This document shows positions 25,811 to 36,145 of a DNA stretch of 64,000 bases, one piece after another; within the stretch, counting starts at the first letter, position 1; each line of letters starts with the position of its first letter. The notes below the pieces were generated by a model. The model was not told the origin of the DNA. It searched no databases and was given only the letters and a program-made list of their open reading frames with translations. The stretch comes from Rallus limicola (Eukaryota > Chordata > Aves > Gruiformes > Rallidae), in assembly GCA_022605955.1 (NCBI GenBank), contig JAKCOZ010000001.1:23924146-23988145 (forward strand). Reading direction: 5' to 3'. A program made the translations under genes and the position numbers.

Positions 25811-27070
25811 ATTAAAGTGAAAGTTTTCAGGAGTTATAGGAAGGATTGAAGACTGCTTGTTAGGTATTGCTAGGCTGAATGCTGAGTGCATAATAAGCAA
25901 AGAAAAAAGACCTTGAGCATTCAGCCCAGTGCTGAAGGATTGCACTCCAAACATTTTTTCCTGTTTTATAACTAAGATGAATCAAAACAAAAACTAATTG
26001 TAACTGGAAGAAAGGTCTTGTCTTACAAGATCAAGGTGTAGAAATGACCAGCAAAAGCTAGTACAAGTCAAACAATAAATCCACAGAGACCTTTTGCAGG
26101 AAACAATTTGAGTCCTGAACTGAAATGAGAATTCCATAGGTCAAGAACAAATGTAATAAAAGCATCAGGATGTATTGATTGAGGAACTGTGGAGAACATT
26201 AAAAAGAGTGAAGAAAAAATGAAACATCACTTCCCTGGAGGAAGTAGTAGTGACAATTGATGTCTGGACACCTTGAGAACCCTTCTGGTTCCCAGACACA
26301 GGTCTCTCATGTCACCCTGGACATAGCATGCTGTCTGAGACATCTCCACAATGCTGACAGACACAACACAAAACCTATGCAAAACTGTCCTTTCTAAAGT
26401 GGTAACTGAAGCCCAGAGGTCCTACCCAGGTACCTAGATCCCATTCTTTTCTTCAGGAGTGAGAGTAGTCTGAATTGGAAGAAAACATGGATGCATGGTT
26501 CTGATAAATGCTGAAAAATGTGAGGCTGCTTACCCAAAGCATGTGAATAAGCAAAACTCAGTAAAAGGTTTGGATAAAATAGGGTAGTGATGAAATTTTG
26601 CTTAAACTCACTTTCTCATTCATTGCCTGTCCAAATAGATTTCAAAATCATTATTTTCCTTCATGACAAATCATAAACACGAAGAAAAACAACATATATA
26701 TATATAGATACACACACACACACACACACACCCCTTTTTTCAAATAACTGGTAGGAATTTATTTTTGGTCAGGTGTAGCAATCATATTTTAGTTTGCCTC
26801 AACATCAGAATTTGGAGTTGAATTTGGTTTGAGTTATGACATAGATGTCAGCCTGTACTTTATTTTTTCCACACTAGTTCTTCCATCTCCAATAAATAAT
26901 CAAATCTTTGCCCTCCAGATTTGACTTTGCTGTAATGACAATAATTTGTAAGTGTATTCCTCAGACCAACTGCCAATACAAAGTACATCTCTTTCTGATG
27001 TAAAATAAACAGGAAAAAAAATGAAGGAAGAATATGCTTTTACAGAGGTTCACGTGAAAAAATGGACTAA
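25811..27070. other. Unique noncoding DNA with one microsatellite
   Basis: No gene recognised. The TA/CA microsatellite at 26694-26731 is the only repeat seen. Confidence 0.55.
26694..26731 (+). repeat. Compound (TA)n/(CA)n microsatellite
   Basis: About 6 TA units (26694-26706), a GA interruption, then about 11-12 CA units (26709-26731). It is a typical compound dinucleotide repeat and likely length-polymorphic. Confidence 0.93.
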
Positions 27071-27800
27071 AGAATCACAGAATTTTAGGAGTTGGAAGGG
27101 AGCTCGAAAGATCATCTAGTCCAACTCCTCTCCCAGAGCAGGATCACCTAGATTAGGTCACAAGATAACATGTCCAAGTGGGTTTTGAATGTGTCCAGAG
27201 GAGACTCAACAAACTCTCTGGGCAGTTTGTTCCAGTGCTCTGTCACCTTCATGGTGAAAAAGTTTTATCCTATGTTCTCATGGAACCTCCTATGATCCAG
27301 CTTGCACCCATTGCCCCTTGTCTTATCATTAAACATCACTGAGAAGATCCTGGCGCTGCCCTCCTGACACTCGCCCTTTACTTATTTATAGACATTGACA
27401 TTCCTCAGTCTCCTCTTCTCCAGGATAAAGAGGCCCAGGTCCCTCAGCCTGTCCTCATAAGGAAGGTGTTCAACTCCCTTCATCACCTCGGTGGCCCTGC
27501 ACTGTACTCTTTCAAGTAGTTCCCTGTCCTTCTTGAACTGAGGGGCCCAGAACTGGGTGCAATAATCCAGGTGTGGTCTCACCAGGGCAGAGTAGAGGTA
27601 GAGGAGAACCTCTCTCAACCTACTAACTACACCCCTTCTAATACACTCAGGTCCCTTTCCCCTATGTTGCTTTCCAACAGATCTGTCCCCAAGCCATACC
27701 AGTACCTGGGGTTGTTCTTCCCCAGATGCAAGACTCTACAATTGCCCTTGCTACATTTCATTAACTTTCTCTCTGCCCAGCTCTACAGCCTGTCCAGATC
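27071..27800 (-). mobile_element. CR1 LINE, 5'-truncated, with internal deletion
   Basis: About 730 bp read on the minus strand. The 3' terminus is at 27071 (AGAATCACAGAATTTTAGGA on the plus strand) and the element is intact from there. Upstream on the minus strand are the 3' tail, then the C-terminal ORF2 coding sequence, including an open frame at 27382-27618. Beyond that is a more proximal ORF2 part ([14 protein letters not shown], then [16 protein letters not shown]). Compared with the neighbouring plus-strand copy, about 75 bases are missing at a junction near 27640. That segment encodes the stretch between the DLGVLVD and IKRSVASR motifs. The 5' end stops near 27800. It belongs to the lineage reading [16 protein letters not shown], not the lineage of the adjacent copy. 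Confidence 0.94.
27382..27645 (-). pseudogene. CR1 ORF2 (reverse transcriptase C-terminal) remnant
   Basis: The minus-strand frame reads [19 protein letters not shown], then [18 protein letters not shown], then [20 protein letters not shown] and [11 protein letters not shown]. This is the conserved thumb/C-terminal part of CR1 reverse transcriptase, downstream of the catalytic palm. It is uninterrupted for about 78 codons but lacks the start, the fingers and palm and the endonuclease, and the frame is lost at both ends. It cannot encode a functional enzyme. Confidence 0.92.
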
Positions 27801-27914
27801 ATACCCTGTGGAAACGATGCTATTTTCTTTTTAGCTGGGCCATGTTTTCATCTAGGATGAACATGGCCTTATTTAAACTTTTCTTCTCTTTGAAGCAAGA
27901 ATCTAAACATATAT
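27801..27914. other. Spacer between two head-to-head CR1 copies
   Basis: This 114-bp AT-rich segment separates the 5' ends of the minus-strand and plus-strand CR1 copies. It matches neither CR1 as far as I can read it. It contains the strong hairpin at 27838-27868. Confidence 0.65.
27838..27868. repeat. Compact 13-bp hairpin
   Basis: GGCCATG (27838-27844) pairs with CATGGCC (27862-27868). After a 2-base bulge, TTCATC (27847-27852) pairs with GATGAA (27856-27861) around a 3-base TAG loop. All 13 pairs are Watson-Crick. It sits inside the CR1-CR1 spacer. Confidence 0.85.
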
Positions 27915-29229
27915 AAGTCTATGGGACCTGATGAGATGCATCCCAGAGTCCTGAGGGATGCCTGATGAGGTTGCCAAGTCACTTTCAATCATATATGAAA
28001 AGTCATTGTGGTCAGGTGAGGTTCCTGGTGACTGAAAGAAGGGCTGCATTGTGCCCATTTTTCAAAAGGTTAAAAAGGATAACTCATGGAACTATGGATC
28101 TGTCAGCATCACCTCTGTGTGGAACAGATCCTCAGAGAAGCTGTGCTAAGGCACATGGAAGACAGGGAGATGATTCAAGTTGGTCATCATGGCTTCACCA
28201 GGGGCAGGTCCTGCCCGACCAACCTCATGTCTTTCTATGATAGGGTGACCACAGTGGTGGAAGTGACACAGGAAGGGAAATGGATATAATCTATCTGAAC
28301 ATCTGTAAAGCCTTTGACACATATCCCTACAACATCCTTCTCTCTATACTGAAGAGATACAGATTTGATGAGTGGACTGTTCAGTGGATAAGGAATTGGT
28401 TAGATGATTGCATCTAGAGAGTATTTGTCAATGGCTCAATGTCCAGATGGAGATCTGTGACAAGTTGTGTCCCTCAGGGGTCTATACTGGGATCAGTACT
28501 GTTTAGTGTTTTCATCAGTGCCATTGATGGTGAGGTTAAATGCACCCTCAGAAAGTTTGCAGGTGACACCAAACTAAGTGTTGCAGTTGACATTCCAGAA
28601 GGACAGGATGTCATCCAGAGGGACATGGAGAATCTGGAGAAGTAGGTCCATGTATACCTGATGAGGTTCAACAAAAACAAGTGCAAGGTCCTGAACTTGG
28701 GTCAGGACAATCCTGGTCATCAATACTGGCTGAGGTATGATGTGCTAGAGGGCAGCCCTGCAGAGAAGGAGTTAGGGATGCTGGTGGATGAGAAGATAGA
28801 TATGAATTGACAATGTGTGCTCACAGCCCAGAAGGCCAACCGTATCCTGGTCTGCATCAAAAGGAGTGTGGCCAGCAGGTCAAGGGAAGTGATTCTAAAC
28901 CTCTACTCTGCTCTTGTGAGACCCCCACCTTGAGCATTGTGTCCAGCTCTGGAGTCCCTGACATAAGAAGGATATGGAATTATTGGAATGGGTCCAGAGG
29001 AGGGCCACGAAGATGATTAGAGGGATGGAGCACCTCTCCTATGAAAACAGGCTGAGAGAATCGGGCTTGTTCAGACTGGAGAAGGCTCTGGGAAGATCTT
29101 ATAGCCACATTCTAGTACCTGAAGGGGACCTACAAGAAAGCTGGGGAGGGACTTTTTAGAAAGGCATGTAGTGATAGGACAAGGGGTAATGGTTTTAAAT
29201 TGGAAGGGTGTGGAGTTAGATTAGATTAG
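27915..29229 (+). mobile_element. CR1 LINE with most of the RT domain, 3' end missing
   Basis: About 1.3 kb, the longest CR1 copy here. It starts near the SMGPDEMHPRVLRD motif just ahead of the RT domain and runs through the fingers, palm and thumb. It stops within the C-terminal coding part (a GNGFKLEGCGV-like segment) just before the sequence turns to AAAAAAATAACAAAATAACC. The 3' untranslated tail and terminal ATTCTGTG motif, which CR1 integration normally requires, are absent. The right end was therefore lost after insertion, by deletion or rearrangement. Several frameshifts and stops break the frame. A TGA near 28807 stands where related copies have CGA, as expected from CpG decay. This lineage is distinct from the minus-strand neighbour and closer to the copy at 42550-43020. 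Confidence 0.93.
27923..28930 (+). pseudogene. CR1 reverse transcriptase (ORF2) pseudogene
   Basis: The protein-level trace follows the CR1 RT order. [16 protein letters not shown] and [18 protein letters not shown] are encoded near 28130-28245. YLNICKAFDT follows near 28290-28320. WTVQWIRNWLDD, VNGSMSRWRSVTS, PQGSILGSVLF (near 28470-28505), KFAGDTKLS (28553-28579) and MRFNKNKCKVLNLG come next. The last blocks are LVDEKIDM and [20 protein letters not shown]. In motif A the catalytic aspartate of the LDF.KAFD family consensus is asparagine (AAC at 28298-28300). In the FADD box the first aspartate is glycine (GGT at 28562-28564). Stops occur at 28287-28289 and 28643-28645 (TAG where tryptophan is usual), plus the TGA near 28807. 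The endonuclease half is absent. The copy is catalytically dead. Confidence 0.92.
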
Positions 29230-30027
29230 GAAAAAAATAACAAAATAACCTGGTTATTGTCATAGAGGAAACACGCAGTTGGATTTTTAGTTTAAAATGA
29301 GAATCACACCACAAACAATGCAAGAAAAATAAGGAACAACCATATTTTATTATAAAATATTAATATCTGCATGTATTTTTTTAGTGCAATGGGAAATACA
29401 AACAAGTGGATATGATCTGTGGGCTTCCACCTACCAAAAGCCCTTCAATGCATCAGTCCACATTTCTGTAACTGGCATGTCAATAATGGCAAACAGCTAT
29501 TTGTAAAGAACTACTGCTAGGAATATGTGTGTGTTCCTATAAGCTAGAATCCTCTTCTTATTGTAGATTCATCTTCATATTATAAAGTGTGAATCTGTAT
29601 ACAAGGCGCAAAAAATAATAAATACCTCTTTTATATTCATATTTGCTTACACACTCGTTATTCCTTGGTGACAATTATCAGCTGTGATATCATGATAGGA
29701 TTGTCATAATATTTGTGAAATAATTTCAGAAGATAGTTGTTAATTAGAGAGCATGATGGTGTGTCTATTTGTGTATGATTATTGTGGCTGGACAGTTAGC
29801 AAAGATGGAAGAGTGAATTATAAACCAATAAAGCAAGCCTCATTTCTGTTAAAAAAGCCATAAATTCATGTGAATCGGTACTAAAATGTAAAGACAAGAA
29901 TCTCAGCTGGTGGAAGTCAATGGAATTACTGCAATTTATGCTCATAGAACATGTGGATCTATGTATACAGTTAAATACACTGTTGCTGAATAACAATAGT
30001 AATTTCCCTGCAAACTCTGCAACGTCT
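29230..30027. other. Noncoding DNA, AT-rich
   Basis: It begins with an A-rich junction to the truncated CR1. Near 29905-29950, CTCAGCTGGTGG followed by AAGTCAATGGAATTACTGCA resembles an old reptile/bird repeat motif that I cannot name with confidence. No gene recognised. Confidence 0.5.
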
Positions 30028-30130
30028 AGCAATTAGAGCAGGAGACCATGAGTCAGACCTCCTGAGATTTATTCTGAGCTGAGCTAGTGCCAAGCTCTCT
30101 GGCCTGTGGATGTTTGAGAATGGATTTCAG
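30028..30130 (+). mobile_element. MIR-like SINE, tRNA-derived head
   Basis: CTAGCAATTAGAGCAGGAGA, then CCATGAGTCAGACCTCCTGA, then GATTTATTCTGAGCTGAGCTAGTGCC. This matches the head of the amniote MIR-like SINE (typical form: CTAGTGGTTAGAGCAGG, GGAGTCAGGACTCCTGG, TTCTATTCCCAGCTCTG). The A-box-like and B-box-like promoter segments are decayed. The core and tail are not recognisable further right. Confidence 0.7.
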
Positions 30131-33100
30131 GAGTGCTGAACACCCATGGCTCTGAAGTCAAGAGGAGTCAAAGAACATGAGCACCTGTGGAAAAAAAAAA
30201 ACCACTTACTCAGTTTCATAGTTTGCTGCTGACTCTTAATTCTGTCCCTACCATTCTCAGCTTCCTGGGTTTCACAGTTTTTTCGGGCATTTCCCCTCTC
30301 ATTCATTCAAATCTAATGATTTATTAGAAGAAAAAAGCAGGGGAAAAAAAAGAAAAAGTAAAGATGATGAATTGGAAGGATTTTGTACAAGAAATGTAAA
30401 TGAACCAAAACAGTGAGACTAGATTTCAGTGTAGAAAGAGATTACTTAAGAGAATATAACTATTGTTATATGTTACTATAAGTTCTAACAAATGGACACA
30501 GACATTTTCCACATTTTCCAGACTAAACATTATCTTGAAAATGTCAGACAACTTGCCCTTCCAAGGACTGGCTTTGAGAGTGCAATTTTCCCCAAAAAAG
30601 GGCTCAGCAAAGCAGTTCTGAGAAAATACATAGATGGATGAGTTGTAACCTACTACACCTTGTCAGTGACATTCTGTGTTGACATTTCAAGACGTTTAAC
30701 TCTGTAGTTGTGCTTCATTCAGCAAGCAGTAGGGAGTAAACACTGATTTGCTTGGATAGTTATTACACATTTTTCAAGCAGTCACAAAATGAACTGGTTC
30801 GGAAACGTTTTCCCTGTCTACCTTTGGGGGTCTACAGTGCTGCATCTGGGTCATGAGTGGCTGAATATCTGGTAGAGGGAAGAAAATAGCATCTGGAATT
30901 TCAAGAATCTGCTGCAGAAATTTAGAAAAAAAAAAATAAAGTCTCTATACATGTTCCTTGACAAAATCGCCCTTCTGAAATGTTCCTTAATAACCTACTG
31001 TCCTCCTCTGCAAGAGTTTTTTTTGCCAACTGACAAATATAGTGCAAATGAAACAGATTTCACAGACAGCTTCAAGGCCATTTTTCTCAATATGGGAAAA
31101 TGCAGTGAGATTGGGAAAGAAGGCCTGATTTCTATCCTAGGCTCTGCAAACAGCCTGTGTGGCTCAGGACACTTTTGGTTTTCACCTTATCCAGCTTCTA
31201 AAGGGAAAATCCAAAGCCCTAATACTTTTAGAGGTAGTTCGTGGGGCTTAGTGAATGTCAGTAAAATTTAGAGATATTAGAATAATGTAAAGAAAGATTT
31301 TGCAGTTTGTCTAGGTGATTCACCCAAAAGTGAGGTCTGGGCATTGGCTTAGTGTCAGGAAGAAGCCAGCATGCCAACACATCCAGTCAGTGACATCATT
31401 TCAAAAGATAAATGTTGCAAAAGCATAAATATGAGCATCAAGTCCATCTCCTTGGCTCATGGGTAATTGATTTTGAATACCCAGAAGGAACCCATGATCT
31501 CAGTAACTCATAAATTCAGCTGAGCCCATTTCTGGGACCTCTACTTGCTTCTAAGGCTGCTTGCTCACTTCCTTTTTACCACCATAGGTTGCTGAATTAC
31601 AGTGTGTTACTAAATTACCACATCAGCTGAAACCCAGGACGTGATTTCCCACACAGTCATTCATATTTCCCATGGGCTAATACATGAAATTCAACATACA
31701 CTTTTATTAAGGATAAAGCTAACTCCTTTTTCAAAATGTGCTGCTTTTCTCATTGCTTAGTCGAGTTTTATGGGAGGATTGGGCTCAAATCATGATTATT
31801 TTTAAATCGTGTAAAAGACACAGGCACAAGAAAAGTCCTGTGCTGCACAGGAGTTCAGGAAAAACATCTTCCTTTTGCTGTGGAAATGCCAAGAGTATTT
31901 TCCTATGGAAAACCCAGATCCTAGGGAAGGGGTGAAACCAGAAAGTCCTTTTCCTTCCATCTGCTTGGAGACACTGCACTCCCTCCAGAAAGAAACACAA
32001 ATATGATGTTTAACATGTTTTTTACTTTAGTGACAGCTAAACCACAGTGACATTGCAGCCCTTAGGTCAGAGCAAACACTTGGTAAAAGTAAAAATGACT
32101 CAATGATGAGTCCAGAGCAGAATTATGTGGTATTTGACCTTTCAGCAACATCTGTGTAAAACACTGACTGCTAAAATCTATTGGGGAACAATCTTACAAA
32201 TTAGCTACTTTGACTCTGGGCTTCTAGGTCAAGTACAAGCATAAAACATATTTCAGATAATGTCAGCAGTAGTTAGAATGATAGTCTGTTCACTGTACTC
32301 ACTGTTCTCAGATCATAGAGAAACAAAAGGAGCAATTCAACATCAGGCAGGTTGAGGCTTGAAGAACCTGCATCTTACACATGCGGTCTTAACTCCTAGA
32401 ACTGAAGCAAGTGACTGAGCATTTTCCACTAATCCTTCCTATAACCATTTCTACAAAATGGAAAACATCCCTGGAGGTCTACACTGGGTATAGGGCAATG
32501 TCAGAAATCACTTCAGCAGTTCTGTTTACAGGTGTAAAGTTAAGCATCCCCAGTACACAGCTGTTCAGTCCCTTTGCTGTATCAAGCCAGACCTTTCTCA
32601 TCACCTGATTAAGTGACTAGATTTCTTCCAGAAACACAATTTTGTCAATTAAACAAATTCTATAGTTTATCTTTAAGGGAAGAATTGAAAGGTTTTTACC
32701 TCATCCACACAGCTTGCTCACCATGAATAGCTCTGTAAAAACCTCCCACACTGTCATACCTTTCTGGTCAGAAGAGAAGCCCCACGTACATTTAGTAGTG
32801 ATCATAAGAAAGCACAGAGGTATTGATAGGGTCACCAGTTGCAGGAGCAGAGTTGTACATATAGATGTATCATGTAGCAGATCTTGGCACAAAGGGGCAT
32901 ACATCACTCCTTTGTAATTTTTTTTAACAGTTATAAACTATCTAACGTGTCCACAACTGTTGCTCTGAACACTGTGCTTAGAAGCACAGTTATGAGCTCT
33001 CTCTCTCTCAGGAGAAACATTTTTTCCTTATTTGCCTGAGTTTTAACACAGCTCTCCAAGATTCTCTCTAGGTAACAACAGCAGCACTTTTCCATCTAGC

Positions 33101-35939
33101 ATGGCAAACCTCAACCTTCCTCACCTTTCTGCATTCTCCTTGCAGCAGCCCAGGCAGACAGCATTAATGAGCCTGTAAAGTGTACAAAGGTGACTGTACC
33201 TGTCTGCAAATCCCATCAGCAATCGCCTCCTGGAACTGAAGAACAGCAGCTGGCAGAGGGGGAAAAAAAATAAAAAAATAACATCTTCTGAGCTAGTCGT
33301 GATATAAAGGACAGAACTGAATGATGAAGGGAACAAAGCCATTGAAGGGATTTGCTCCATGCGGTGGTGATGCAGTTCAGCTGCTGTTCATTGTATTGGA
33401 AACAGCTGTCATAATATTACATTCACTTCAAGAGTACATAATGATTAAAACATTTTTGGTAATTAGGAGATTCAGCTAGAGGCAGTAAACCTGGTGATCT
33501 ATACTGTAATTAGGACTAAAAAAGGTAAGTGTTCTCCTTTACTCCCTTTTATGTAAAGCAATGATCAGAAATGACTCAGTCCTTTGCTTTCACTACTAAA
33601 CAGATTGTACAATAAAAATTTCCTACTAGGGTAGGTGGGTACTGGCCCCAGAGAAGAGGGATGTTGGTGCTATATTCAAAACTTAAGCGAAGTGGACCAG
33701 AGCATCCTCAGCTAGTTTAAATTAGATTTTATTCTGCTGAAAGTAATAAAACATTACCAATATTCCCCAGCTAAGGATTTGTCTCAGTGCATGCAAGCTG
33801 AAAGTGAAATGTTGCTGGATTAGAGCACATAGTGTCTTTGCAAAGATGCAGATGACTGCACAAGGTAAGGAGCAGTGAAGAATAAACTCTTAGTATAAGG
33901 GATGTCTGAAAATACTGCTTAATATGGTTTAACTCCCTCCATCCTGACAGACTAAACAGAGTGCAAAGTAATTTATCTGTAGCCATAATTTTACTGCTTT
34001 CACATAGAGCTGTAAAATAAATTTCAAATCCCAGGAGAAGCAAAGACACTTTGAGACTCTGACCAATAATAGGATTTAATTCAAAACTAATTTTTTTTAA
34101 AAAGTGTACACACTCCCTAGAAATTAAGCCCCAAGAAAAAACTCAAATAGATGTATTAGATAATGAAAACTACTTAATAGAAGAATGTTTTATATAAGAA
34201 AGCATAGGAGTCATGTTTCTTAAAAATAACCTCAAAATGCTGGTTTTATGGTAATATTGCAGAGAATATGGCTAAGATTTGCCTTATCAGATGGGCACAG
34301 AACAGTTTGAAAGTAGTTATCAGAATCAGGGTTATGATTACAACAGGGTTAGTTACAACTAAACTGAGATGATGCACTACCTGAGGATTGAAAGGATGTG
34401 TTGAAGTCTGAATTCCATATTTTTCTTAAGCTGCATAACCGAATGGATAGCATGGTTATGAAATTGGGGGTCAATGACAAGCTGCAAGAGGTTATCAACA
34501 TGTGGGAGGATGGAATTCAAATTCAAAGTTATCTTGATATATTAGTTTAAACTTGGAGTAGAAACTCAGCAAAAAAAATGTGCTCAGTATTCAAGAAGTA
34601 CTAATGCACAAATAGAAATGGAGAGACCCTGTTTGGAAGGAAATAAGGGAAATTATGAGGAAAAAAATTGGAAGGATCAAGAGTGTTCAACTCAGGAAAC
34701 AGAATTCTGAGGGTGGAGGGAAAGAAAAGTTTCTTTAAATCCATAAAAAAATGCTATAAAGATGTCTGTGATTGATTTGTTCACTTGAAAATGTATTTGT
34801 TAAGGAGAAGAAAACCTGGAAGTAAACCCTTGCTGAAAACATTCTTCCTTCATTTGATTGTTTATATGCTAGAAAAGCTGAGTTAAAGCAGTTTAGGAAG
34901 CACAAAAAACACATTCTTAAAGTTTTTATTTAACTTTCTTCTTATTCTTGCATATATTTCAGGGAGGATTTTCACAGAGGATGAAATAAAAAATTACCCC
35001 CTCCATCAATCTGTATTAGAGCTAGGTGGAGTCAAAATAAAATCAGGCATCCGAAAAATTAAAAAGAAAAATCAGAAATTAAACTTTTTATTGGTGAAAA
35101 GACTTTACAGTCTTGTCCTCTCACACTAAAAATTATAATTCCCCTCCAGTCTAATTGAAGCAGATAAAAATAGAAAGTGTGAGGGTAGGAGGAGCATAAG
35201 GGAATCCAACTTTTGCCTCTAGGTTTTGAAAAATAAATGAGAGAGGTAGCTTATTTCTATTATTAGCCACTCAAGGCAGCCAAAGGCAAACTTCCAGTGA
35301 ACTTTGTATCTTTGGAAAATCCATTTATAACTTACTCTGATTTTTGTTCCATTTCCACACTAGACAAGAAAATGAGAAGCTGTAGCTGCATCATCAAATC
35401 AAAAAATTTTGGGAATACCTGTGACAAATTTTTATATATTTGGAGATGCATTATTTTCCTCACATGGGCTTTTCAGACTTTCGAATACAGTTATGTATAA
35501 ATAGAAAACAATTTCTCCATCCTATTCTTTAAATACCTTGAGTCACACACAGGTTGGGGGAAGGCAAACTTTAATCTTCCATCCCATTTATGCTGGTAAT
35601 TGAAGCTTCACTCTTCCACCTTCCCCATATCGGATAGCTCTGATGTTTGTCTGTGTAACCACTTCAGATGAGGGTGGTTATGGGTGTGATGTAGGTTCGG
35701 ATGCCCACGTCAGCCACTGAGAAGGTGGGCAGGGTCCACGGAGAGGGAAGCTCTTTTGTATTTCACACCACTGAATTTCTCCCCCTTTTTTCCAGTCAGA
35801 GGGAAGGGACTGTGTTCTGTTTTGTCACATCCTCTAGAAGAAAGAGAATAGCTTCCAGGCAAATTGTTTCTCTCAACATTGCTGCATTTTCCAATGAACA
35901 CGGATTTTATGAAGAAGCTTCAACGCACTCTAATAATAA
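30131..35939. other. Unique noncoding DNA
   Basis: No gene recognised over 5.8 kb. At 31125-31185, GATTTCTATCCTAGGCTCTG followed by CAAACAGCCTGTGTGGCTCAGGAC could be another MIR-like fragment on the plus strand (weak). Motif-dense sequence at 33120-33520 is treated as a finding. Simple A-runs occur at 30190-30201 and 30928-30938. Confidence 0.55.
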
Positions 35940-36145
35940 CACTTAGACTGTAAATAGCACTTTTAATTTGTCAAAACACTGCACAAACATCAGCTAATTA
36001 ACCTCGCCACATGTCTTTAAGACAGGCAAGTACTGTCAGCTCTATTTAATAGACAGCACAGTAAAAACATGAAATAAGTTTCTTGCTGAAAGCTACACAG
36101 TGAAATAGTGGAAGAAGCAGGGTTACAGATGAAGATTTCATGGTC
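35940..36145 (-). mobile_element. MIR-like SINE, decayed
   Basis: The plus strand runs as the reverse complement of the same SINE family as 6878-7075: AATAGCACTTTTAATTTGTC, AAAACACTGCACAAACATCA, then GCTAATTAACCTCGCCACAT. A pyrimidine/ATTTAATAGACAG block and AAGTTTCTTGCTGAAAGCTACACAG follow. It is strongly diverged; the family call rests on the order of four blocks. Confidence 0.65.

Noticed and set aside
27071..29229. Twin-primed single CR1 insertion
   Set aside because: Both halves cover the same part of ORF2 and belong to different lineages, so two insertions fit better.
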